A stretch of DNA of 64,000 nucleotides from Coriaria nepalensis (lineage: Eukaryota > Streptophyta > Magnoliopsida > Cucurbitales > Coriariaceae), in contig CP114486.1 of assembly GCA_027186245.1 (NCBI GenBank), positions 6,229,501 through 6,293,500 of the forward strand, in the 5' to 3' direction. Numbering within the stretch: position 1 is the first letter of the stretch; each line of letters opens with the position of its first letter. The notes beneath the pieces were generated by a model that made no database searches, was not told where the DNA came from, and saw only the letters and a program-made list of their open reading frames with translations. Shown piece by piece: positions 23,778 to 34,672 of the stretch. Position numbers and translations under genes: made by a program.

Positions 23778-24492
23778 AGTCCGTTTACCAAGACACTTCC
23801 ACTAAAGTCTTTTGAGGATCATGTACGTAATTTAGAGATAATGAAGATTCCTCACTTGCTTTAAGGTCAAGTGGGAGTTTGTTGAGCATGATGTCCTGAA
23901 AGCATGTAATGAGTGTTGTTTTAATAAAATTATTAAAAGTGACATTTTTCTATATATAATTATTGTGAATGTATTATTATCGAATAAATAGAAGAAAATT
24001 TCAAATTCATTAATATGATTATAATCTTGTATTAGTACGAGAGGTTTAAGATTATAGATAATGAATTAAATTATCCGCAATGTATTAAAGTATGAAATCT
24101 TTAATATAGTGGTTGCTAGTACAGTTCACTAACATTATGAATGTATGTGATCTAGATCCATATTACTGATGTAGATAGACATCTTAGTGAATGTGATTTA
24201 TATAATTAGATTATATAGGACATGACTCGATATGAATTAATTTTTTATTAAAATACCGTTTACCATAAATAATTAAATTCATATCAATCAATGATCATAT
24301 GCAGGTCAATCTGAATCATGCGTACTCATGAACTCCTGTTTATATCAATTGGATTTCTTGATTCACTCGTCACGGTTTGTTTGTATATCAGATTAAAAAC
24401 TTTTATTTTGGAAATTCATTGATATAAGTGGCTGAAAATGTAATTTACAGATATGAAATCTAAATTTTCTTAATAAAATATTGAATATTGGT
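23778..24492 (+). mobile_element. Copia 3' remnant: end of pol plus LTR
   Basis: The first bases encode a typical copia pol tail (SFEDHVRNLEIMK). A polypurine-like AAGTGGGAG (23869-23877) follows, and an LTR start TGTTGAGCATGATGTCC at 23880. The rest up to about 24490 is AT-rich LTR-like sequence. The LTR end is not sharp; it merges into the S-receptor kinase fragment that follows. Confidence 0.6.
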
Positions 24493-24695
24493 TCCTACCA
24501 CTTTCATCTGTCATCTTCTTCTTCTTCCACACCTTAACAATCTCCATAAACTCCTTAACTTCATCTCAATCCCTCACAAAAGACCAAACCCTTTTCTTGC
24601 TTTTTTCAATCTTTGAGATCGGCTTCTTCAACCCATCATATTCAAAATGATACGTAGGAATCTGGTATAAGAATATTCATGACAAGAGGGAGATG
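24493..24695 (+). pseudogene. Fragment of S-domain receptor kinase exon 1
   Basis: This stretch is about 85-90% identical by eye to positions 25571-25770 of gene A. It encodes the signal peptide and the start of the lectin domain ([14 protein letters not shown], then EIGFFNPSYSK). It carries a TGG to TGA stop at the position of Trp in SKWYLG. Homology ends shortly after the GIWYKNIHD segment. Nothing downstream belongs to the gene. Confidence 0.88.
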
Positions 24696-24699
24696 TCCA

Positions 24700-25487
24700 G
24701 TCCATACGAATGAGAAAATAAAAAGGAGAAGAAGAATAATAATAAGAAGAAGAAATGGGAAGAAAAGTTAACATTAGATGAATGTTAGGTTTATAATTTC
24801 AATTTATTTTTTCTTCTTAATACATAAATAAATAAATAAAAATTTAATAAATAAATTTATAAAATTTTCAAAATTTTACTATAAATTTATTTATTTAGCA
24901 AATCTACCCGAATGGAAATACCAAACGAAGGGTAAATCCTTTTTTACCCTTTTGGTGGTTTGATGTTTTTGAATAATAAATTAAAAGTATTGTATAAACA
25001 TGGACATAATTAGATTTATAAAGCTAATTTAATCCTCTTCAAAATAAAAGTTGTCTAGATAAAGTAATAAAGCATAAATGTAATTATACAAAAAGGACTA
25101 TATTAGCTAAAGACTCATCATCATTTAAGCTGTAAATAAGTAATTATTGCTTCATTTTATTTCATCTAAATTCTTATCTCTCAAAAAAGGATTAAGACAC
25201 CTCCCCCTAAATTCTTATCTTTTGGTGGAGCTGGCCGCTCTTTTGGACGAGCTGGCCGGAAAAGAGGAAATTACAATCCTCCCCAAAACTACGCATTATT
25301 TCTGACTTCACAGATATTTTATTACCAAAACCATGTCATCATCTTTTCAGGAGTAAGAAATACTCAAATTGAGAATAATCAATAAAACTAGAAACAGCCA
25401 AAGACCAAAAAATTCCCAGGTTTTGAAGAATATTATTTTCCTATTTGAGCGATCTTCTTCTTCCTCTTCAGAAAAAAAAAAATAAAA
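24700..25487. other. Upstream region of gene A, no gene seen
   Basis: AT-rich DNA with GAA/AAT purine runs near 24720-24760. It must contain the gene A promoter, but I could not pick a convincing TATA box. Confidence 0.5.
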
Positions 25488-25556
25488 ATGACAGAAACCA
25501 TCAAAATTCCTAAATTCTCCAGAGCAGAGAAGAAGATCAAAACTGGTTCACAATGA
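25488..25556 (+). promoter_or_regulatory. Upstream ORF of 22 codons whose stop overlaps the gene A start codon
   Basis: An ATG at 25488 opens a 22-residue frame that ends in TGA at 25554-25556. This overlaps the main ATG (25553-25555) as ATGA. If transcribed in the leader, it would make gene A translation depend on leaky scanning or reinitiation. Confidence 0.6.
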
Positions 25557-27933
25557 GAGCTAATAACATTCTCCTACCACTCTCATCTTTCTTCTTCTTC
25601 TTCTTCCTCTTCCCCACCTTAACAACCTCCATAAACACCTTAACTTCATCTCAATCCCTCACAAAAGACCAGACCCTTCTCTCTCCTTCTTCAATCTTCG
25701 AGCTCGGCTTCTTCAACCCATCAGATTCAAAATGGTACTTAGGAATCTGGTACCAGAATATTCCCGATAAAACGGTCGTATGGGTCGCAAACAGAGACAG
25801 CCCTCTTTCCAACTCCTCCGCTTTGCTCCAGATCGGACCAGACGGTAAAAACATAGTCCTTCTCGACCAATCAGGCGCCCTCAAGTGGTCGTCAAACAAC
25901 ACCAAGTCCGTTGCTAATCCTTCCATACAGCTTCTAGACTCAGGAAATCTCGTTCTTACGGATTTAAACGAAAACTCAGAAGATTATCTATGGCAGAGCT
26001 TTGATCTTCCGACTGATACTCTGCTTCCAGATATGAAGCTTGGATGGGATTTAAACAGTGGAACCGATCGAGTCATACAGTCCTGGAAAAACCGAGACGA
26101 CCCTTCGTCAGGAGATTTTTCCTTCAACCTAGATTTCCACGGATTTCCAGAAATTTTCCTTCTATCCAAACAGAATAGAGTATACAGAAGTGGGCCATGG
26201 AACGGGATTAGATTCAGCGGCGTACCAGAAATGGCGCCTTTGGATGGATTAAGCTTCACCTTCGTCACAAACCAGGACGAGGTATACTACTCCTTCTCGA
26301 TCTCAAAAAAATCGTTGATTTCACGATTGGTAGTGAATTCATCAGGCGCTCTTGAAAGGTACACGTGGATTCCGACGAGCCGGACGTGGAATAAATTCTG
26401 GTACGCGCCGAAAGATCAGTGCGATAACTACATAGAGTGCGGTCCGTATGGGATCTGCGACACAAACTTTTACCCCGTCTGCAAGTGTGTGCAAGGGTTT
26501 CAGCCGAAGAATGTTCAGGCGTGGAATCTAAGAGATGGGTCAGGTGGGTGTGTGAGAAAAACTGAGTTGGACTGTAGTGACGATGGGTTTGTGGAGATGG
26601 ATAATATGAAGGTGCCGGAAAGCGGTGGAGCGGTTGTTGTTGATAAGAGCATGAGTGTTGGTGAGTGTAGAGAGGTTTGTTTGAGGAATTGTTCCTGTAC
26701 AGCGTTTTCTGATTGGAATATTAGCAATGGCGGTTCTGGTTGTGTTTTGTGGTTTGGCGAGTTGCTTGATATCAGGGTTTACGAACAGGGTGGGCAGAGA
26801 CTCTTCATTAGATTAGCTGCTTCTGATCTTGGTATGTTATTCCTCTTCTTTTTTTCCAATCATTTGAACTAATTTTCATGTTATTTATTTATTTGTTCAT
26901 TCTTTGGGATTTGGATTTAGATTTAGATTCTTCCATAAGAAGTTCTATGGTCTATTTGTGGGTCAAAGTATAATTTAGTTAAATTGTATGGGTTTAAATT
27001 GAATTTTTTGTAAACTCAAATTGGATTTTCTGGGGTTGAGGAAGAAAAGCCAACGTTTGAAGCATTTACTATTTAGTATTGCTCTGTCGTACACTAATGT
27101 CTATTCTGGGCCATTGAAATCACAGTCGCGAGGGCTGCAGCCAGGAGTGGGCCCAATTTTCGTGACAGAAAGATGCATTTAATGTTTCTCCAGGTCTCTA
27201 CGATGATTCGTAGGGGCCTATACTTTTCACCACGTGGTTCTGAGTATGTTTCCACATGTGTGGGTCCCTTGTAATCCCAACATGTTTTTAGTCTACTGTT
27301 GGAATGGAAAGGTTACCGCCTAAATCTTCTTTAAATGGTTGGGGTGGGACCCATTTAAAGTCAAAAATCTTGGGTCGAAAAGTTAGACTTTGCTAGCTTC
27401 TCTCTTCAGCCTATAACAATTTAATTTTAAATAAAAGATCCTTTTCACCGTATGCTTTATGAAATTTATTTTTATTAAAAGTCACGCTTCATCCCTTTTA
27501 CTCTTTTTTTGGATCCATTTGATTTTTTTTTAAACATGATGGGTCGGTTTGAAAAAAGACCTATGTTCCTTAAATTTCTCCATTTACATGTTAGCTATAT
27601 GCATATTTTATAATCAGTATGTGATCTAAAGTTCTTACCCCATTCAAATAAACGATGAATTTTAGATAAGACCGATTCATTTTAGGTGGAGAAATTTATT
27701 GGAATAATATTATATTTATATTATTATATTATATATTATATTAATTATATATATATTATATCATATATTATATTTAATGAGTAATTCAAAATAATTTTTG
27801 CTGAAACAGTCATCTCTGACGTCAGCATCCCTCCTCTCTTCAATTCCCTTAAAATACAAATATTTTGCTAACATTGTGTGGATTGTTTAAATTTTTGGCC
27901 AATAGAAAGAAATTTATTTATGGGTAGTTTGGA

Positions 27934-27965
<32 letters not shown>

Positions 27966-29768
27966 CGAGGTTACTGATAAGTTTATAGGTAGTCACATAT
28001 ATTCATAATTCATGTAATGATTTTGTCTTATTTAATTTCTTGGTCTCATAATTCAAATAATGTAGGGGGTGTGAGTTCGAAAAACTCGAAAAGAGTACTT
28101 GTGATCATAGTGATCACAGTCTGCATTGCAATCCTGCTATCAATAACTACTATCTGTATACTATGGAAGAGGAAGACACTACAGGCTCTAAGAAATGGAA
28201 ACAAGGATCAGAATGGTAATTATATTTTCTAACACAAACTGGCGATAAAAATGCAAGCATATATCATATCGTATGCGGTCGGATTGAAATCTTTTTGACA
28301 TAAATATCAGGTCCTCGTGAAAGAAGCCAGGATTTACTAATAAACCCAGCAGTTATTTCAAGCAAGAGAGATTTCTCAGGCGAGAAGTGTAGTGAGGACG
28401 AGCTCGAACTACCTTTGTTCGATTTTGCAGCCATAGTGTTAGCTACAGAAAACTTCTCCGAAGAGAATAGACTAGGACAAGGCGGTTTTGGTATTGTTTA
28501 TAAGGTAATTTTTTCTTGTCCTGATGAAAGTTCGCTATTTGTACAAAATAAATCTTCGAGAAGTTTTACCTTGATAGACTAAAGTATATGGAAAATGGCA
28601 GGGTAGGTTGCCTGAAGGCCGAGATATCGCCGTGAAGAGGCTTTCTAAGAATTCTGGTCAAGGAATTGAAGAGTTTAAGAATGAGGTGAAGTTAATTGCA
28701 AGGCTTCAACATAGAAATCTTGTTCGCTTATTAGGTTGCTGCATTGAGATGGAAGAAAAGATGCTCATTTATGAGTACATGGAAAATAGAAGCCTCGATT
28801 CTGTTCTATTCAGTTAGTCCCTCCCTCTCCAAGCACTGTGAAATAGTTTATCATTACTTGAATTTTGTTTTATTTATTTATTTTTTTCATTCAGGTAAGA
28901 CGAGAAAAACCTTGTTGGACTGGCCGTGCCGGTTTAACATAATTTGCGGTATTGCTAGAGGGCTTCTTTATCTTCACCAAGATTCCCGGTTTAGAATCAT
29001 CCATAGGGATCTCAAGGCAAGTAACATTCTACTTGATAGAGATATGGACCCGAAAATATCAGATTTTGGTATGGCCAGAATTTTCGGGACCGATCAGACA
29101 GAAGCAAATACAGTAAAAGTGGTGGGAACATAGTGAGTGACTTTTTCCCATTAATTCAATCTCAATTTTCTCTTAAAAAAAAATTAATTATTGATCATTA
29201 ATTGTTGAAAAAAAAAAAATTGCAGTGGCTATATGTCTCCTGAATATGCAATGGATGGGGTTTTTTCGGTAAAATCCGACGTTTTCAGTTTCGGCGTACT
29301 GGTGCAAGAGATCATTAGCGGTAACAAGAATAGAGGATTTTACAATGCAAACAATGAACTTAACCTTCTTGGATACGTAAGTAGAAAAAAAAAAACTCAC
29401 ATTCTATTATTTCGACACCGATCTATCTGTGTTAACTGTTTCTAAATTGGTAATAGGCATGGAATCTATGGAGAGAAGAAAAGGGATTGGAGCTAGTGGA
29501 TTCGAGCATGGCTGATTCATGGTCACCATCTGAAGTGCTTAGATGTATACAAGTCAGCCTCTTATGTGTACAAGAACGAGCAGAGGATCGACCAACCATG
29601 TCTTCCGTTGTATTGATGTTGAGTAGTGAAACGGCTATAATGCCTCAACCGAAAAACCCGGGATTTTGCCTTGGAAGGAGTGTTGGTGAAACTGATTCAT
29701 CTTCTAGTAAGCAAGAAGAAACATTCACTGTAAATCAAGTTACTGTCACAGTACTAGATGCTAGGTAG
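25553..29768 (+). CDS. G-type lectin S-receptor-like Ser/Thr kinase (gene A), intact
   Basis: Seven exons: 25553-26831, 28066-28215, 28311-28504, 28602-28812, 28895-29132, 29226-29376, 29457-29768. All phases join and give 844 residues, normal for the SD1 S-receptor kinase family. Order: signal peptide with a long Phe run, B-lectin domain ([37 protein letters not shown]), S-locus glycoprotein domain ([13 protein letters not shown]), PAN domain ([14 protein letters not shown]), one TM helix ([15 protein letters not shown]), kinase and a C-terminal tail. The kinase has [33 protein letters not shown] (RD type), DFGMARIFG and MSPEYAMDG. No key residue is missing. The protein should sit in the plasma membrane with the lectin domains outside. 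Relatives act in self-incompatibility, defence or development; the ligand cannot be told from sequence. The (TTC)n run in the signal peptide may vary in length between alleles. Confidence 0.95.
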
Positions 29769-30485
29769 TGGAAAGATGCACGACCTTATTCGCCTAAAGG
29801 GGGGAACCGCAGGAGGTCGATGAGCTTATTCTAGAATCTGTTTGATTATTATTATTATTATTATTTTCTTCTTTCGAGAGAGATCGGTGGATAACGGAAC
29901 ACTATACTAAATGTACATCTCAAAAACTTTCGGAAATTTTATATGTAATTATTTCACTTTATTTTGTAGATTCAAGAGTGAATTATATACTATGGTTTGT
30001 TTCTTAGAATGTGATTTGTTTCACTAGTTCCTGTAAAACTCACTTCTCATAACTCGGAGTTGACTTTTGGATTTTCTATTCCAAGTGCCTTGACTCCATT
30101 ACAGAGAGCGAGAACTCCTCAATTCAACCTTGTGGGAGTTGGTTTGAGGTCGATTGGATCAGGGATTTATAATTCCTACAAGTTGGCAGTTTAATGTTCA
30201 TTACTAGTTGCTTGAAGCTCAAGTCAGTGGCATTATTTGAATCCGAAGTTGATTACCAACCATCCAAGCAAGTCCAATACATCTCCCTAGACGTGTAGAA
30301 GCCTCTCTCAAAATCGGAACAGCTCACATGGAAGTGTAGGATTTCAAATTGCTTTTCGGCATAATGCTGTCAAAAGCTTTACCACTTCGGGAGCTTAACT
30401 TTCTGTTTTGTGACTGAAAGTCTGATTGCTTTTACATCTGGGGTTCAGGGGGGCACATCCTCTCTAGGGTACACCGGGGTTCAGG
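29769..30485. other. Spacer between gene A and pseudogene B
   Basis: Contains the gene A 3' UTR with an ATT microsatellite (29848-29864). From about 30430 a GGGGTTCAGGGGG motif occurs twice around a CACATCCTC segment. No gene is recognised. Confidence 0.6.
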
Positions 30486-31304
30486 GGGACTAGTGACTGA
30501 GAATCATACATAGAGAAAATGCTAGAATACTTGGTGAAGATCAAACTCGAACAAGAAGGTTTGTCGGAACCTAATAAGTTTGAGAAGATCTAAATCAAGT
30601 TATCTGTACATTCGAATTTTCGTGAAAAATGCAAATTGATCTTTTGTAATGAGTACAGTGGTTATATGTCTCCAAAGTATGTAATAAATAGATACTTTTT
30701 GATAAAGTCCGATGTATTTAGTTTTGGAGATAATTAGTGGTAAGAGGAATAGAGGGTTTTTGCATCCAGATCATCAGCTAAATCTACTCGGTCATGTAAG
30801 TACAAAATCATAAGTAGTTATATAAGTTTATTTTGGTTTAGCGTTTGAAACTAAGGCAAAGTATGCACAAACTCCAGTCTACTCGCACCACAAATGTCTT
30901 ATGCAAATTAAATGCGCTCTTAATTTATCATCTTACTTTTTTTTTTTCTCAATATAATATTTTTATTGTGTAATTTTCAGGCATGGAAACTGTGGAATGA
31001 CGAAAGGGCTTTGGAAATAGTGGATACAGAGTTAATGAATGATTTTTCAGATTCAGAAGCAATGAGATGTATTCATGTTGGTCTTTTATGTGTTCAACAA
31101 TGCTCGGAAGACAGGCCGACAATGTCGTCTGTTCTTTTGATGTTGGATGAGGACACTGAGCTGATAACAAAATCAGGGCAACCGGGATTTTATTTAGACA
31201 GGACTATTAACGAGACAGATTCTCCGTTTGCAGAAAATATGGCCTCTTGTTCAAATGAGGTAACTGTTCCGTTGTTATATGGCAACAAGATTGCCTCAGC
31301 ATGA
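30486..31304 (+). pseudogene. S-domain receptor kinase pseudogene B (3' exons only)
   Basis: It matches the 3' part of genes C and D, introns included, not neighbouring gene A. The exon 5 remnant (30486-30570) jumps from the HIIHR-proximal bases (AATCATACATAGAG) to GCTAGAATA, so the catalytic loop and most of the activation segment are deleted. The exon 6 remnant (about 30658-30796) lost about 14 bases around FSFGVVVLE, shifting the frame. Exon 7 (30981-31304) is fully open and ends LLYGNKIASA. It encodes the last kinase helices with [20 protein letters not shown]. There are no S-domain or TM exons. Confidence 0.9.
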
Positions 31305-33209
31305 AAACTCGACTCTTTACCTTAGAGAGAAAGAGTTGAGCTGATTCACAGTTAGAATAATGAAATCTTTAGTGTCAACTCTCACAAAATCAGCTTGATG
31401 GAACTTGTAAGTAAGTGAGTGAGCAAGTTTTAGTATAACTTGTATTTTAATTAAATTCTATATGAGTTTAAAATGGTATTGATTATATACCGAAATTCTA
31501 ACCTACAAAACTATTTGAGCTGCCATTTTTTGAGTTTTAGTAGTTAGAAATGTTAGAAGAAATATGAAGTTTAGCTTGTGACTCTAATGCATAAGGCTCA
31601 AGATGTTTTTAAAATTCAGTTATTTAGTTAGTTTTTGTGAAGACTGAATCTGACTTGAAGCATGATAAAGCACAACCCAAAGCATGCTTGATCTAATTTA
31701 TGAAGAAAAAGAGCCATAAGCTTTTCTGCTGTAGATAAGCATGTGCAATGGGTCGGATCTGACCCAATCTGATTGAAATGGGAGGTCATATCTCCGACCC
31801 GATTCGATCCGTATAGGATTAAATAATTAGATATCCGTTTATTTATTTATTTTAATAAATTAAAATCGTTTATGAAGACTTCTACAGAAAGTTGAAAAAG
31901 GGAGAAAAAGGAAGAACTTCCCACCAACAGCAACAACAACTCGCCTCCTCCTCGTTAACATCTCTCCGACCCACCATAATCGACAATCCACCATAGCAAC
32001 AACTCAGCGACTGTAGCAATCCATTCGCCGACCATAGCAATCCACCATAACAATCCACTCGCCGACCTTAGCAACAACTTGCCGACCAACAGCAACAACT
32101 TGCCGACCAACAGCAACAACAGCCTCCCCTCCCTTCCTTAGAGAAAGATGCCAACTTCTTCTCCTCTATTTTCTTTAGTTGTATTTTCTGAGTAAACAGC
32201 AGATTAGTAGTTTTTTCTTCTTCGGTTAGTTAAAATCACATGTATTTTTTTCACCCATTCCAACCTATTAATCACACCATTCCTAACCAACCAAACTATC
32301 CCTTAGTGTCATTTATAATTAATCAATTAATTAAATAAATTGATTAACATTGCTGATAAATTTTAAGAATCATCAACCGTCACCATATATTATGTAGTTA
32401 TATACAGAAAATGAATTGGCTATACATATGTTCAACTTAGATTACAGGAAATCCTCCACTATCCCTTGCATCTCCTTCCACCACCTCCCCACCACCCCAA
32501 TCCCTCCTCCTTCTCACCCAAACTCTTCGAAGACCTAGCATATGAACTACATCGCCTTAATGACCCTACATCCACTAAGCCTTGAATGCCTTAGCTCGAT
32601 AGGAGTACCTATTCCGGTACTGATTTTGGTGACGAATTGGTGTTGGTATTGATCCCAATATCGAAGACTGGGATCAAGACCATGACAAATTTTTATTCAG
32701 ACCCTGAATAGTATTAAAAGTAATATTATAAAAACATGTTAGTACTTGATGGGTTGGGCGTGTGTATTTTAAGTAGTGGACATTGGCTCATCTTTAATAT
32801 TTATGTTCTTAATTTTCTTTTTCTCAATTTCTTACCCGTTCCTCTATGCTTTTGCCCCCTTCTCTTCTCTGAGGAGACTTCCCTCTCACGCCACGCCCTC
32901 TCTCTCTCTCCACTTTTCGAAATTCAGCCCCTTCGTCGCCTCTTCTCTCTCATCGCCACCATCCATCTCTTGCTGCCTCCGCCTTCTCTTTCTCTTATCG
33001 TTGTTGTCCTTTCTCTCTCTCTCACTTCATTTTTCTTATTTATGGATATTGTATTAGTGAATCTGTAAGTTGTTTTAGAGTGCTATTAATCTGATCAGTT
33101 CATTAGAGGGGAAAAAAAAAGAAAAGGAAACTGCTATATGAAGTAAAAGACATGCAAATTTATTAAGAAAAATCTCGTCCCGTCTTAATATTGACCGAAA
33201 ATTAAAGTA
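31305..33209. other. Intergenic, repeats but no gene
   Basis: A GGGTCGGATCTGACCC patch (31751-31766) resembles ends of hAT-like non-autonomous elements. At 31920-32130 is a degenerate CAACAA/GCCGACC array, with a 21-bp unit (AACAACTTGCCGACCAACAGC) repeated twice near 32085-32130. A CT-rich stretch (32870-33030) keeps two overlapping Leu/Ser frames open; I do not call these genes. Confidence 0.6.
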
Positions 33210-34322
33210 TCATTCTCATCTCTTTCCCATTTTAATCCTAATATTGAGGGTTGGGAATGGGACAAATTTTGGCTTTATGCTTATTTCTGAATCATATTTT
33301 AAAAAATAAATTAATACGTAAAAACTTTTGTCTATATGCTTGAATTGACTTTCATCATGTGTCATATAGTTGGTACAACCATTATCAATAAATAACTCAT
33401 CACAGAACTTAAATTTAACAAACTCAATAACCATGAAGAGATGTTCTTCATCTTTCTTCAGCTGCATTGACGTATTGAGATAGCTCGAGGGTTTTGTATC
33501 TCTTCTTATTGAAACAATTCTTCTTAATATGGCCAAACATAATTGGGCTTTCCTTTCCATTGACATGTTTTCTCATCATGAAATTTTGACTTGAAAATGG
33601 AGTAAACAGATTTCTTTTTGTTTTCATAATTGCTTGAACGATGAGGGGCACTACCTCGATACTTCTCCTAAAGTTTTCCCTTGTGTTCCACTTGGAATTC
33701 ACCTTCAACCTCCACATCTTTCTTCTTCGGATGTCTAAATTCATTAGCCTTTAATGAATCCGTAAGTTTTGTCATGGTTAAGGAGCCAATATCATTTATT
33801 TCCTCTATTGCATCAATTTTGGAGTCAAACTTGGAAGTTGCACTTATAAGCATATTTTCAACCATCATCTAGTCTGTAACATTCTCTCCAAGGGTCTTCA
33901 TTTGATTTGAGACGTCCATCATCCTTCCAGCATAGTCCTTTATGGACTCAGACTCCTTAATTTTAAGCCTCTAAAGTCTCTTTTGAGGTTTTGCTGTTTC
34001 TCACCCTTTCACTCCTTTGGAATTCCTTCTGCAAGGCATCCCATGTATCTTTGGCTGAAGATATGCAATGATCCGAGTGAATAGTTTATCATCAATTCTT
34101 GATTAAATGATGGCTAAAGCTTTATAATTATTTTATTTTTCTATTTTTTGTTGCGTGATATGCTTCAATGTATAATCCACCTCCTCTGATGGTGGTTCAT
34201 AACCATCCTTTACAAAGGCCATGAGCATGAAGATACGTGGTCATCTTTACAAAAACACACTGATATCCATAACCATTAAATACTAGAGGTGAAAGTAAGT
34301 TGATACCATGATTAGGAGTCAT
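33210..34322 (-). pseudogene. Copia gag to protease fragment, decayed
   Basis: On the minus strand, ATG at 34322 starts a gag-like text with PLVFNGYGYQ (copia families usually have FDG.NY..W) and an N-terminal MTPNHG. Further on come a KFDSKIDAIEE segment (about 33800), a Cys/His-poor remnant of the zinc knuckle (KKNCFNKKR, about 33510), and the protease signature DNGCTNYMTHD (about 33370), where copia proteases have DSGCTNHMT. There are several stops and frame changes. Pol is absent to the left. Confidence 0.78.
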
Positions 34323-34417
34323 TCTCTTCTTCAACTTGCTTTAGGCTCTTTGTGATTTGAAAAAAAAAAAGAAAGATTAAAGGCAAGGTTTTTGCTACAG
34401 CTTTTGATCTTAAATAT

Positions 34418-34429
34418 TCTCTGATACTA
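34418..34429 (-). other. Copia primer-binding site (initiator tRNA-Met type)
   Basis: On the minus strand TAGTATCAGAG directly follows the LTR end. It differs by one base from the usual TGGTATCAGAG. Confidence 0.75.
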
Positions 34430-34672
34430 TGTTAGATTTCACGTGAAAAAATAGAATTGTAATTCACCTCAAGAACACAAGAATAACAAGCAAACAAAAA
34501 AAAAAAAAAGAGGAAGTGAGGCAAAGTGTTTTTTCAACTTTAACAAATTTCATTAATCAGAAAACATAATTAAATACAAGCATGAATCCATGAAAAAAGT
34601 ACAATAAAAGTGCACTATTAAATGGCCATATTGAACTGTCAATAACTCTTACAATCAACTAAATTACCAACA
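34430..34672 (-). repeat. Copia 5' LTR
   Basis: On the minus strand it runs from TGTTGGTAATTTAG to AAATCTAACA, 243 bp with good TG...CA ends, and is followed by the primer-binding site and gag. No partner LTR is seen to the left, so the element is 3'-truncated. Confidence 0.78.

Noticed and set aside
25651..25926. Antisense open frames across the kinase exons as separate genes
   Set aside because: They are reverse-strand shadows of conserved coding exons and have no features of their own.
32736..33068. Two overlapping Leu/Ser-rich open frames that look like membrane proteins
   Set aside because: The stretch is CT-rich, which gives Leu/Ser/Phe codons in several frames at once.
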